This document shows positions 17,186 through 25,827 of a DNA stretch of 64,000 nucleotides, in pieces. The stretch spans positions 1-64,000 of the forward strand of contig JAJDUD010000021.1 of assembly GCA_022826825.1 (NCBI GenBank), written 5' to 3'. This DNA is from Acidobacteriota bacterium (GTDB taxonomy: Bacteria; Acidobacteriota; Vicinamibacteria; Marinacidobacterales; Marinacidobacteraceae). A program made the position numbers and the translations under genes. Below the pieces are notes generated by a model. That model searched no databases. It had not been told where the DNA came from and saw only the letters and a program-made list of their open reading frames with translations. Position 1 is the first letter of the stretch; the number at the start of each line of letters is the position of its first letter.

Positions 17186-19503
17186 TGGCCCGTTCCCGAG
17201 TGCCGCCCCGCCGGCTGGCGGCGGGCCGCCGGTTCGCCCGGGTCCTGATCGTGGTCTTTCTGTTCGCGGCGACCGCGGTCGCCGGCGCCATGCTCGGGCT
17301 GCTCGCCGCCTACCAGAGCGACATCCCGCTGATCGAGGAACTCGAAGCCTACGAGGGCACGGCGACGACCATCGTCTATGACCGGGAAGGCGCCGAGATC
17401 GGACAGTTCGCCGTCGAGCGCCGGATCGAGGTGGAGTACGAAGAACTGCCGCAGCACGTCCGTGATGCCTTTGTAGCGTTCGAGGACCAGCGCTTCTGGC
17501 AGCACTTCGGCTTCGATCCCCTGGGAATCGCGCGGGCCATCTGGGACAACTTCCGGGCGGGCCGGATCGTGTCCGGCGCCAGCACGATCACCCAGCAGGT
17601 TGCCCGTCAACTGTTCCTGAACCGCGAGGAGACGCTCGAGCGGAAGATCAAGGAAGCCATCACCGCATTCCGCATCGAACGCGCCTACCGCAAGGAAGAG
17701 ATCCTCACCTTCCACGCGAACCAGGTCTTCCTGGGGTACAACAACTTTGGCATCGAGGCGGCGGCGCAGTTCTATCTGGACAAGGGAGCGTCCGAGCTGT
17801 CGGTGGGAGAGGCGGCGATGCTGACCGGCCTGGCTCCCAACCCCGGCCGGTTCAACCCGTACCGCAATCGCGAGGCGGCGGAACGCCGGCGGGACATGGT
17901 GATCGAGCGGATGGTCGCCGAGGGCTACCTCGACGCCGACCGAGCGGCGGCGGCCCGGGCCGAGCCGATCCGGCTGCGGCCGCGCGGCGCCGACCCCTTC
18001 GCGCCGCATTTCATGGAGATGGTGCGCGCCTACCTGCGCGACCACTACGGAGACTCGAGGACCTACCGCGGAGGCCTCCGGGTCTACACGACGCTCGACA
18101 GCCGCATGCAGCGGACCGCGACCGAAGCGGTGGAGCTGGCGCTCCGCGCCCACGACAAGCGGATGGGTTTCCGGGGGTTCGCGAAGAACGTCCTCGACGA
18201 AGGAGTCGAACCGGTGGAGTACGAGGACGATTCCTGGAGCGCTCCCCTCGCGATCGGCTCGGTAGTGCGCGGGGTGGTCACCGCCGCGGGAGCAGAGCCG
18301 GAGATCCGGATCGCGGACTACCGGGGAGAGGTGGATCACGGGGCGCTCGCCTGGACCTTCCGGAGCGCGGACGAGCTCTTCCGGGTCGGGGACGTCGGGT
18401 GGTTCCGCATTCTGGCCAACGACCCCGAACCGGGAGCGGAAACGGGAGACGCCGAAGAGGAGCGGCTCGACCTGGGAAAGCCCCTCTTCGTGCGGCTCGA
18501 ACAGGAGCCGCTGGCCGAAGGCGCGTTCCTGGCGCTCGACATCGACACCGGCGCCATCCAGGCCGTCGTCGGAGGGTTCGACTTCGAGCGCAGCGAGTTC
18601 AACCGGGCCATCCAGGCGCGCCGGCAACCGGGGTCGTCGTTCAAGCCGTTTGCCTACGGGGCCGCCCTCGCCACCGGGCGGTTGGCGCCGACTTCGCTGA
18701 TTCTGGACGAGCCGTTCACCTGGATCGATCCGGTCAGCGACAAGCCTTACGAACCCCAGAACTACGACGGGGAACACTTCGGCTGGATCACCATGCGGAG
18801 GGCCTTCGAGGGCTCCCGCAACGTGCCGGCGGTCCGGATGGTCCACGACATCGGTCCGGAGAACGTCGTGGCGCTGGCGCGCCGGCTGGGCATCCGGGGG
18901 GACATGCTGCCGGTGCTCTCGATCACCCTCGGCTCGAGCGGCGTCACCCTGCTGGAGATGGCTTCCGCCTACAGCGCGTTCCCCAACCAGGGCGTCCGGA
19001 TGGAGCCGTACTTCGTCTCCCGGATCACGGATCGCGACGGCCGGGAACTGGAGCGGTTCTATCCGGAGACCGCCTCGGTGATTCCGGCCGATCTCGCCTA
19101 CGTCATCACCCACCTGCTCGAGGGGGTGGTGGCCCGCGGCACGGCGGTGCGGGCGCGTCAGGTCGGCCGCCCGGTGGCGGGCAAGACCGGCACCACCAAC
19201 GAGTTCACCGATGCCTGGTTCATCGGCTTCGACCCCGAGATCGCCGCCGCCGTCTGGGTCGGCAACGACGGGAACGAGACGCTGGGAGAGCGGGAGAGCG
19301 GGGCCCGGGTGGCGCTGCCGGCCTGGGTGCACTTCATGCGGAACGGACGCGCCGATCCGCCGCGGCACGGTTTCCCGGCGCCGCCCACCGTGGCGCTCGT
19401 CCAGGTGGACCTCGAGAGCGGACAGCCTTCGGGCGGCGGACCCAACACGATTATCGAAGCCTTCCTCCCCGGCACCGAACCCGTAACCGGGTACGACCGT
19501 TAG
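17185..19503 (+). CDS. Penicillin-binding protein 1A (bifunctional transglycosylase/transpeptidase)
   Basis: 772 residues. One N-terminal membrane anchor (VLIVVFLFAATAVAGAMLGLL) is followed by the GT51 transglycosylase domain. Catalytic Glu100 is in FEDQRFWQHFG, with GASTITQQVARQLFL and QVFLGYNNFGIEAAA after it. The transpeptidase domain carries S484-S-F-K487, S544-R-N546 and K667-T-G669. All three penicillin-binding motifs are intact. It polymerises lipid II and crosslinks peptidoglycan on the periplasmic face. Length is within the PBP1A range and an OB-like insert lies between the domains. It is coupled to the epimerase gene upstream. Confidence 0.95.
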   Translation: MARSRVPPRRLAAGRRFARVLIVVFLFAATAVAGAMLGLLAAYQSDIPLIEELEAYEGTATTIVYDREGAEIGQFAVERRIEVEYEELPQHVRDAFVAFEDQRFWQHFGFDPLGIARAIWDNFRAGRIVSGASTITQQVARQLFLNREETLERKIKEAITAFRIERAYRKEEILTFHANQVFLGYNNFGIEAAAQFYLDKGASELSVGEAAMLTGLAPNPGRFNPYRNREAAERRRDMVIERMVAEGYLDADRAAAARAEPIRLRPRGADPFAPHFMEMVRAYLRDHYGDSRTYRGGLRVYTTLDSRMQRTATEAVELALRAHDKRMGFRGFAKNVLDEGVEPVEYEDDSWSAPLAIGSVVRGVVTAAGAEPEIRIADYRGEVDHGALAWTFRSADELFRVGDVGWFRILANDPEPGAETGDAEEERLDLGKPLFVRLEQEPLAEGAFLALDIDTGAIQAVVGGFDFERSEFNRAIQARRQPGSSFKPFAYGAALATGRLAPTSLILDEPFTWIDPVSDKPYEPQNYDGEHFGWITMRRAFEGSRNVPAVRMVHDIGPENVVALARRLGIRGDMLPVLSITLGSSGVTLLEMASAYSAFPNQGVRMEPYFVSRITDRDGRELERFYPETASVIPADLAYVITHLLEGVVARGTAVRARQVGRPVAGKTGTTNEFTDAWFIGFDPEIAAAVWVGNDGNETLGERESGARVALPAWVHFMRNGRADPPRHGFPAPPTVALVQVDLESGQPSGGGPNTIIEAFLPGTEPVTGYDR

Positions 19504-19530
19504 GAGCGCCCCGGCGCGGGCCGGCGCTCC
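19503..19530 (+). terminator. GC-rich hairpin after PBP1A
   Basis: GGAGCGCC at 19503-19510 pairs with GGCGCTCC at 19523-19530 around a 12-nt loop, overlapping the stop codon region. No U-tract follows, so it may be a weak terminator or a processing site before lemA. Confidence 0.35.
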
Positions 19531-19547
19531 CTGAACCCGACCACTCC

Positions 19548-20165
19548 ATGAACAAGAAACTCGTCCTCCTCGGCTGCGGGCTCGCGCTCGCCGCGATCCT
19601 CCTGGCAGCCGTCATCCTGTTCTTCTACGTCTCTTCGGCCTACAACGGCCTGGTGTCGCTGGATGAAGCGGTGGCGGCCGGTTGGTCCCAGGTCGAAAAC
19701 GTCTACCAGCGTCGCGCCGACCTGGTGCCGAACCTGGTGGCGACGGTCCAGGGCGCCGCCGATTTCGAGCGGGAGACCCTCGAAGCGGTGATCTCGGCGC
19801 GGTCCCGCGCGACCGGCGTCCAGCTTTCCGCGGGCGACCTGCAGAATCCCCAGGCGCTGGCGCAGTTCGAAGCGGCCCAGGGAGCGCTGTCCAGCGCGCT
19901 CTCCCGCCTCATGGTGGTCGTCGAGCGGTACCCGGACATCAAGGCCAACCAGAACTTCCTGAGCCTGCAGGATGAACTGGCGGGCACCGAGAACCGGATC
20001 GCGGTCGAACGCCGGCGCTTCAACGAAGCGGCCCAGGCTTACAACACCCGGCGGCGCGGATTCCCCACCCGAGTGGTGGCCGGCTTCTTCGACTTCGGCG
20101 AGGCGGCCTACTTCGAGGCCGAGGAGGGCGCCGAAACGGCGCCCGAGGTCGATTTCAGCCGTTGA
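19548..20165 (+). CDS. lemA: LemA family protein
   Basis: 205 residues with one N-terminal membrane helix (LVLLGCGLALAAILLAAVILFFYV) and then the LemA helical domain: YNGLVSLDEAV, WSQVENVYQRRADLVPNLV, SARSRAT, ALSRLMVVVERYPDIKANQNF, LQDELAGTENRIAVERRRFNEAAQAYN. These are the canonical LemA motifs. The bulk is expected to face the periplasm as a helical bundle. LemA proteins are commonly encoded with TPM-domain proteins, as here. The molecular role is unknown. Its stop overlaps the next start (TTGA). Confidence 0.93.
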   Translation: MNKKLVLLGCGLALAAILLAAVILFFYVSSAYNGLVSLDEAVAAGWSQVENVYQRRADLVPNLVATVQGAADFERETLEAVISARSRATGVQLSAGDLQNPQALAQFEAAQGALSSALSRLMVVVERYPDIKANQNFLSLQDELAGTENRIAVERRRFNEAAQAYNTRRRGFPTRVVAGFFDFGEAAYFEAEEGAETAPEVDFSR

Positions 20166-21085
20166 CGCTCCGGTTCCTGCGACGTGCGCCGGGCGCCGTC
20201 GCCCTTTGCCTCGCCGTTCATGGCGCAGCCTTCGGCCAGGAGACGCCGCTGCCTGAATTGACCGGCCGGGTGGTGGACCAGGCGGACCTGCTCGCTCCCG
20301 ACGAAGAGAGCCAGTTGGAGGCGTTTCTCGCCCGTCTCGAAGCCGAGACTTCGGTCCAGCTCGTCGTGGTCAGCGTTCCGCGGATCGACGGCGCGATCGA
20401 AGACTTCAGCCTGCGGCTCGCCGAGGCTTGGCAGATCGGCCAGTCCGAGACGGACAACGGCGCCCTCGTGGTGGTCTCGCAGGAGGACCGCCGGGTCCGG
20501 ATCGAGGTCGGATACGGCCTGGAAGCGGTGATTCCCGACGGCCTGGCGGGACGCATCATCCGCAACGAGCTGGCGCCGCGCTTTGCCGCCGGGGACTTCG
20601 CGGGCGGCTTCGGCGCCACCGCGGCCGCCATCGCCCAGGCGGCCCGGGGCGAATACCAGGGAGCCGGAGGCGGAACGAGCCAGGCCGCGGGACGCCGGCC
20701 CGCCCGGCGCGGGGTCTCGACCCTGGTCCTGGTGGGCGCCCTCCTGCTGCTCCAGTTGCTGGGCTACATCGGAAACGCCTTTCACCCGGCCGGAGCCGCG
20801 GCCGCCGGGGGCGGCATCGCGGCGCTCCTCGGCTTCCTGATGATCGGGGTCGGTTCCCTCTTCTGGCTGGTGCCGCTCGGCCTCCTTTCGGGCTTCGGCG
20901 CCACCGCCTTCACCCGAGCGACCGCCGGCAGCCGCAGTGGCTGGGGCTACGCGGGCGTCCCGGGCGGCGGCGGCATGGTCTGGGGTTCCCCGGGGTTCCG
21001 CGGAGGTGGTTTCGGGGGTGGCCTGGGAGGCTTCGTGGGCGGGGGCGGAGGCTTCGGCGGCGGGGGCGCCAGCGGGAGCTGGTGA
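20162..21085 (+). CDS. TPM-domain membrane protein (YgcG-like)
   Basis: 307 residues. The TTG at 20162 overlaps the lemA stop. After a signal peptide (ending HGAAFGQ) comes the TPM domain at about 33-165 (GRVVDQADLLAPDEES, IDGAIEDFSLRLAEAWQIG, DNGALVVVSQEDRRVRIEVGYGLE). Two membrane segments follow at roughly 183-235, and a glycine-rich tail ends GGGGGFGGGGASGSW. This matches YgcG-type proteins. TPM domains in plants act in photosystem repair; in bacteria the role is unclear. The glycine tail resembles secreted or surface-exposed segments. Confidence 0.9.
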   Translation: MTLRFLRRAPGAVALCLAVHGAAFGQETPLPELTGRVVDQADLLAPDEESQLEAFLARLEAETSVQLVVVSVPRIDGAIEDFSLRLAEAWQIGQSETDNGALVVVSQEDRRVRIEVGYGLEAVIPDGLAGRIIRNELAPRFAAGDFAGGFGATAAAIAQAARGEYQGAGGGTSQAAGRRPARRGVSTLVLVGALLLLQLLGYIGNAFHPAGAAAAGGGIAALLGFLMIGVGSLFWLVPLGLLSGFGATAFTRATAGSRSGWGYAGVPGGGGMVWGSPGFRGGGFGGGLGGFVGGGGGFGGGGASGSW

Positions 21086-21113
21086 TGCGAGCGGGACTCC
21101 TTCCGAGCTGACC

Positions 21114-21566
21114 ATGCGCGTTCCGAAGCCCCTCCGGTCCCACCTGTCCGAGGAGGACCTCGACCGCATCGCCAACGCGATCTCCGAGGCCGAACGGGAG
21201 ACCTCCGGCGAGCTGCGGGTCCACGTGGTGGCACGGCTCCTGCCCCTCGAGAACGCCCGCAAGCGCGCGGTCCGCGAGTTCTTCCGGCTGGGCGTGGACC
21301 GCACGAAGGACGGATCGGGCGTCCTGCTGTTCCTGGCGGTCCGCTCCCACCGGTTCGAGATCGTGGCCGACCAGGCGATCAACGAGAAGGTCGGCGAAGA
21401 GGCCTGGAACGAGATCGCACTTGAAATCACCAGCCACATCCGGGAAAACGGCATCGGAGACGGCCTCGAGCACGGGGTTCGCCGCATCGGAGGCTTCCTT
21501 TCCGAGCACTTTCCCATCCAGCCCGACGACGTGAACGAGCTCCCGGACGAGGTCACCTTTGGCTGA
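21114..21566 (+). CDS. Small TPM-domain protein, no signal peptide
   Basis: 150 residues, starting at the ATG at 21114. It consists only of a TPM-like domain: LSEEDLDRIANAISEAERETSGELRVHVV, VREFFRLGVDRTKDGSGVLLFLAVRSHRFEIVADQAIN, and EHGVRRIGGFLSEHFP. It lacks signal, membrane segments and the glycine tail of its upstream neighbour, so it is predicted to be cytoplasmic or bound to the neighbour. The lemA, TPM-long, TPM-short order is a known recurring arrangement. It ends the PBP1A-lemA group. Confidence 0.88.
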   Translation: MRVPKPLRSHLSEEDLDRIANAISEAERETSGELRVHVVARLLPLENARKRAVREFFRLGVDRTKDGSGVLLFLAVRSHRFEIVADQAINEKVGEEAWNEIALEITSHIRENGIGDGLEHGVRRIGGFLSEHFPIQPDDVNELPDEVTFG

Positions 21567-21781
21567 CCAGAAATATAACAACTCCTGACTAATATTTTCG
21601 TGCCCCGATCGTCTCATCCAATAGGCGTTATATCAATGACTTATGGAGATGTTGACAACGTGTCACGCAATAATCGGCCCCGTGTGCTAGGCTCATGGCG
21701 CGTTCCGGCGCCCGCCGGGACGTGCTCTCCGGGCCCCGGCCCTCGCCGGATCCCGACCGCATTCGAGGGAGAAACGCTCCG
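21567..21781 (+). promoter_or_regulatory. AT-rich upstream region of lon
   Basis: This 215-bp gap starts with about 120 bp that is much richer in A and T than anything nearby (AAATATAACAACTC, ACTAATATTTTCG, GTTATATCAATGACTTATG). It contains a consensus-like TTGACA at 21652-21657 and TGTGCTAGGCT at 21683-21693. The two are too far apart (30 nt) to be one sigma-70 promoter. No CIRCE or HAIR operator was found by eye. It is the obvious place for heat-shock or growth control of lon. Confidence 0.45.
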
Positions 21782-24253
21782 ATGTCCGATCCGGTGAAAG
21801 GCGCCCCAACCGAATCAGGCTCGCCGCAGGGCCAGGTGCACCGCATGGTGCCGGTGCTGCCGCTCCGGGACATCGTGGTCTTCCCGCACTCCTTCCTGCC
21901 GCTCTCCGTCGGCCGCAAGAGCACCATCCAGATGCTCCGCGACGCGACGCGCGAGGCCGCCGAGGCCGATCCCTCCGGGACCGGCAAGGTAATGCTCGCG
22001 GTCCTCACCCAGAAAGACGATGCGGTGGACCATCCCGGCGAGGACGATCTCTATCGGGTCGGCACCGCCGCCCGGCTCGAAAAGCAGGTCCGGATGCGCG
22101 AGGGGACCGTCCGGATCGTGATTCGGGGCAGCTTCCGGTTCCGGGTCGAGCGGATCGTGCAGACCGAGCCGTACGTGCGCGCCGACATCCGCGTCCTGGA
22201 CGGGACGGTGGGCGCCAACAAGACCGTGGAGTTCGAAGCGCTGACCCGGAAGATCCGCGAAGAACTCCAGGAGATGATCAAGACGGATCTCTTCCCCCGC
22301 GCCCGGGAGGTCATGAAGACGCAGCTCGCCCGGGTGGGGAGCGCCGGTCAACTGGCGGACTTCGTCGCGGAGCAGTTGCCGAGCCTGAACACCGAGATGC
22401 GTCAGGAGATCCTCCAGACGCTGTCCATCGAGGACCGGCTGGGGCTCGCCTACGCGGCGATCCTGCGGGAGAAGCAGGTGCGCGATCTCGGGCGGAGCAT
22501 CGAGTCCAAGGTCAAGAGCGAAGTGGGCCGCACCCAGCGGGAGTTCTTCCTGCGCGAGCAGATGAAGGCGATCCAGAAGGAGCTGGGGGAGGGCGACGAC
22601 TCCACCAAGGAGATGGACGAGCTCCGCGAGAAGATCGAGAAGGCCGGGATGCCCGAGGAGGCCGAGAAGGAAGCCCTACGGGAGTTCCGGCGGCTCGGCC
22701 GGATTCCTCCCGCCTCCGCGGAATACACCGTGGGGCGGACCTACCTCGACTGGCTGGTCCGGGTCCCCTGGGACAAGCGGACCGAGGACAAGTACGACAT
22801 CCCGCGGGCCAAGGACATCCTCGAAGCGGACCACTACGACCTCGAGAAGGTCAAGGACCGGATCCTCGAGTTCCTCGCGGTGCGGGAGCGAAAGCCCGAC
22901 CAGAAGGGACCCATCCTCTGCTTCGCGGGGCCGCCGGGCGTCGGCAAGACGAGCCTCGGGCGGTCGATCGCCAAGGCCGTCGGCCGCGAGTTCGTCCGCC
23001 TCAGCCTGGGCGGCATTCGCGACGAGGCCGAGATCCGGGGACATCGCCGCACCTACATCGGAGCGCTGCCCGGCCAGATCATCCAGGGTCTGGTGCGGGC
23101 CGGCACCCGGAACCCCGTGTTCATGCTGGACGAGGTGGACAAGCTCGGGATGGACTTCCGGGGCGATCCCAGTTCGGCGCTCCTCGAGGTCCTCGATCCC
23201 GAGCAGAACGACACCTTCCGGGACCACTACCTGGACCTCGCGTTCGACCTGTCGGACGTGCTGTTCATCGCCACCGCGAACATGATGGATCCGGTTCCGC
23301 CCGCGCTCAAGGACCGGATGGAGATCCTCCACCTGCAGGGGTACACCGAGGAGGAGAAGATCCAGATCGCGACCCGGCACCTCATTCCGCGCCAGCTCGA
23401 AAACCACGGTCTCGACGACGAGAAGGACCAGCCGGTCTTCGACCGCGAATCGCTCGCGCTCATCATCCGGGACTACACGCGGGAGGCCGGGCTCCGCAAC
23501 ATGGAGCGGTCCATCGCGAAGATCTGCCGGAAGGCGGTCCGCAAGCTCGCCGAGGGCGAGGAGGGACCGCTCCAGGTCACTCCGGAGGTCGTCAGCGAAC
23601 TGCTGGGCGCCCCCACCTCGCTCTCGCGCGAACTCGTGGAGCGGGTCAGCGTGCCGGGCGTGGCCGTGGGGCTCGCCTGGACACCGGTGGGAGGAGACCT
23701 CCTCTTCGCCGAGGCGTCCCGAATGAAGGGAAACACCCGGCTGACCCTGACCGGGCAGCTCGGCGACGTGATGAAGGAATCGGCGACCGCCGCCCTTTCC
23801 TGGGTGCGGCAGCACGGCGCCGGGCTCGGGATCCAGACCGGTTTCTACCGGAAGTCGGACATCCACTTCCACGTGCCGGAAGGCTCCACGCCGAAGGACG
23901 GCCCCTCCGCGGGCATCACCCTGGTCGCCGCGCTGATCTCGGTCCTGACCGACACCGTGTGCCGCCCGGAACTCGCGATGACCGGCGAGATCACTCTCAC
24001 CGGCCACGTGCTTCCGGTCGGCGGAATCAAGGAAAAACTGCTCGCCGCCCATCGCTACGGAATCCGGGAAGTGATCCTGCCCCGGCTGAACGAGGGCGCC
24101 CTCATCGAGGACGTGCCCGATGAGATCCGGGACGCCCTGCAGATCCACCTGGTTTCCAGCCTCGAGGAAACCGTCCCGATCATCTTCCCCAACCTTGCCC
24201 CCGGACCGACCATCGCCGCGGCGGCCGGGCCCGACCAGCTACCCGTTCAGTAG
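21782..24253 (+). CDS. lon: ATP-dependent Lon protease (La)
   Basis: 823 residues. An N-terminal LON substrate domain (VLPLRDIVVFPHSFLPL) is followed by a coiled region. The AAA+ module has Walker A G383-PPGVGKT390 and Walker B PVFMLDEVDK. The protease domain has catalytic Ser709 (DGPSAG) and Lys752 (GGIKEKLLAA), with the 43-residue spacing seen in E. coli Lon. ATG at 21782 is chosen. An in-frame ATG at 21695 would add 29 residues without Lon similarity. Cytosolic homohexamer degrading misfolded and regulatory proteins. It is followed 30 nt later by a DnaJ-type gene, a sensible stress-response pairing. Confidence 0.96.
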   Translation: MSDPVKGAPTESGSPQGQVHRMVPVLPLRDIVVFPHSFLPLSVGRKSTIQMLRDATREAAEADPSGTGKVMLAVLTQKDDAVDHPGEDDLYRVGTAARLEKQVRMREGTVRIVIRGSFRFRVERIVQTEPYVRADIRVLDGTVGANKTVEFEALTRKIREELQEMIKTDLFPRAREVMKTQLARVGSAGQLADFVAEQLPSLNTEMRQEILQTLSIEDRLGLAYAAILREKQVRDLGRSIESKVKSEVGRTQREFFLREQMKAIQKELGEGDDSTKEMDELREKIEKAGMPEEAEKEALREFRRLGRIPPASAEYTVGRTYLDWLVRVPWDKRTEDKYDIPRAKDILEADHYDLEKVKDRILEFLAVRERKPDQKGPILCFAGPPGVGKTSLGRSIAKAVGREFVRLSLGGIRDEAEIRGHRRTYIGALPGQIIQGLVRAGTRNPVFMLDEVDKLGMDFRGDPSSALLEVLDPEQNDTFRDHYLDLAFDLSDVLFIATANMMDPVPPALKDRMEILHLQGYTEEEKIQIATRHLIPRQLENHGLDDEKDQPVFDRESLALIIRDYTREAGLRNMERSIAKICRKAVRKLAEGEEGPLQVTPEVVSELLGAPTSLSRELVERVSVPGVAVGLAWTPVGGDLLFAEASRMKGNTRLTLTGQLGDVMKESATAALSWVRQHGAGLGIQTGFYRKSDIHFHVPEGSTPKDGPSAGITLVAALISVLTDTVCRPELAMTGEITLTGHVLPVGGIKEKLLAAHRYGIREVILPRLNEGALIEDVPDEIRDALQIHLVSSLEETVPIIFPNLAPGPTIAAAAGPDQLPVQ

Positions 24254-24283
24254 CGCCGCCCCGGTGACCGGGCGGTTCGCCCC

Positions 24284-25198
24284 TTGAAATACCGCGACTA
24301 CTACGCCGTCCTGGGAGTCGGGAAGCAGGCCGACGCGCAGGCGATCAAGCAGGCCTACCGGCGCCTCGCGCGCAAACACCATCCCGACCTGAATCCGGGC
24401 GACCGCCAGGCCGTGGAGCGCTTCAAGGAGATCGGGGAGGCCTACGAGGTCCTCTCCGATCCGGACCGGCGCCGCCGGTATGACCAGCTCGGGCCGGACT
24501 GGGCCCGGCACGTCCGGAGCGCGCGGCCGGGGACAGCGGGGACGTCCGGCGGCCCACAGCCCGATTCGCGCGCCTTTGGCGACTTTTCCAGTTTCTTCCT
24601 CCACCTGTTCGGGCCGGACTCCCCTTTCGGCCCCCTCGAGGGAGGAACGCGGCGGGCGCCGGGATGGCCGCCTTCGGCCCGCTACCGGCCGCCGGGCCCG
24701 CCCGCGGATCCGGCCGGGCGGACCGGCGTCGTGGAGATCAGCCTCGAGGAGGCGTACCGCGGCGCGATCCGGCAACTCCAGACGAGCCGGACCGGTTCCT
24801 ACCGGGTCCGGATTCCCCCGGGGGTCCGGGACGGCGCGCGGCTCAAGGTCCGGACACCGGACGGCGACGCGATGCTCGACGTCCGCATCGCCGGCCACCC
24901 CCGGTTCCGGCGCGAGGGAGACAACCTCGAGGTCGAGGTCCCGGTCCGCTTCGCGGAAGCGGCGCTCGGCGGCGAGATCGAGGTCCCGACCCTCGGGGAC
25001 CCCGTCCGAATCCGCATTCCGGCGGGGATCTCCGGCGGCGCCGCGCTCCGGGTCCCCGGACGGGGCATGCCTCGTCCGGGCGGGGGTCACGGCGACCTGG
25101 TGGCTCGGATCCGGATTGCGGTTCCCAGGGACCTCACGCCGGAACAGAAGGACTTCGTCCGTCGCTTCGAAGCCAGCGAGAGCTCCTCAGGCGAGTAG
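24284..25198 (+). CDS. DnaJ/CbpA-like co-chaperone without zinc finger
   Basis: 304 residues from a TTG at 24284 (YRDYYAVLGVGKQAD). The J domain has the HPD motif (KHHPDLNPG) that stimulates DnaK ATPase. A glycine/proline-rich linker holds one FGDFSSFFLHLFG segment. The C-terminal substrate-binding domains carry ISLEEAYRGAIRQL, VRIPPGVRDGARLKV and GRGMPRPGGGHGDLV. The cysteine-rich zinc domain of true DnaJ is absent, so this is CbpA-type. It overlaps the 3' end of the convergent threonylcarbamoyl-AMP synthase gene by 12 nt. It probably works with a DnaK encoded elsewhere. Confidence 0.92.
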   Translation: MKYRDYYAVLGVGKQADAQAIKQAYRRLARKHHPDLNPGDRQAVERFKEIGEAYEVLSDPDRRRRYDQLGPDWARHVRSARPGTAGTSGGPQPDSRAFGDFSSFFLHLFGPDSPFGPLEGGTRRAPGWPPSARYRPPGPPADPAGRTGVVEISLEEAYRGAIRQLQTSRTGSYRVRIPPGVRDGARLKVRTPDGDAMLDVRIAGHPRFRREGDNLEVEVPVRFAEAALGGEIEVPTLGDPVRIRIPAGISGGAALRVPGRGMPRPGGGHGDLVARIRIAVPRDLTPEQKDFVRRFEASESSSGE

Positions 25199-25819
25199 GC
25201 GGAACAGGCCGGCGTCCAGGTTCCCCCGCAGAACGCGCGGCGACTCGCCGGTCACGTCCACGATGACCGAGGGTTCCCCTCCCGGCGTCCGGCCTCCGTC
25301 CAGGATTCCGAGCCTCGCGGCGCCGCGGCCGGCGAAGGCCTCGTGCACCGCGGCGGCGGTGGTGAGCGGGGGGGCGCCGCTCGGGTTGGCGCTGGTCGAG
25401 ATCACCGGGTGGCCGAGGGCCGCCGCGAGCGCCCTGGCGAGCGGATGCGAACTCACCCGAACCGCCACTTCGTCCGCTCCGGCGGCACGGAGGGGCAGCA
25501 CCAGGGTCACCGGACCGGGCCAGCACCGATCCGCGAGGACGGACGCCCGTTCGGGGAGGACAGCGACCGCCTCCACCTGCGCGCGGCTGGCGGCGATCCA
25601 GGGGAGCCGGCGGTCCCCCGGGCGACCCTTGAGCCGGAATACCTCGGACACCGCGTCGGCGCGGCGCGGGTCCGCGCCCAGGGCGTAGAAGGTCTCGGTC
25701 GGAAAGGCCACCACGGCGCCGGACCGCAGTTCCGCGGCCAGCCGGCGCACCTCGCTCGCCTGCTCTGCCGGCAGGGCCCCGGGAAAGGGCGATCCCCCAC
25801 CGCCGCCGGGCGCGCCCAT
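25187..25819 (-). CDS. L-threonylcarbamoyladenylate synthase (Sua5/YrdC/TsaC family)
   Basis: 210 residues from the ATG at 25819, 8 nt after the recombinase stop. YrdC-domain motifs are AVVAFPTETFYALGADP (the P-T-E-T-x-Y/F-G-L-G-like signature), VFRLKGRPGDRRLPW (K-x-R for nucleotide and bicarbonate), WPGPVTLVLPL, VAVRVSSHPLARAL and STSANPSGAPP. It makes threonylcarbamoyl-AMP for the t6A modification of ANN-decoding tRNAs. It has the short TsaC form, without the C-terminal Sua5 domain. The frame is open upstream to 26176, overlapping xerD, which is not used. Last gene of the murJ-xerD-tsaC operon. Confidence 0.93.
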   Translation of the reverse strand: MGAPGGGGGSPFPGALPAEQASEVRRLAAELRSGAVVAFPTETFYALGADPRRADAVSEVFRLKGRPGDRRLPWIAASRAQVEAVAVLPERASVLADRCWPGPVTLVLPLRAAGADEVAVRVSSHPLARALAAALGHPVISTSANPSGAPPLTTAAAVHEAFAGRGAARLGILDGGRTPGGEPSVIVDVTGESPRVLRGNLDAGLFRLLA

Positions 25820-25827
25820 CCCGCGGC

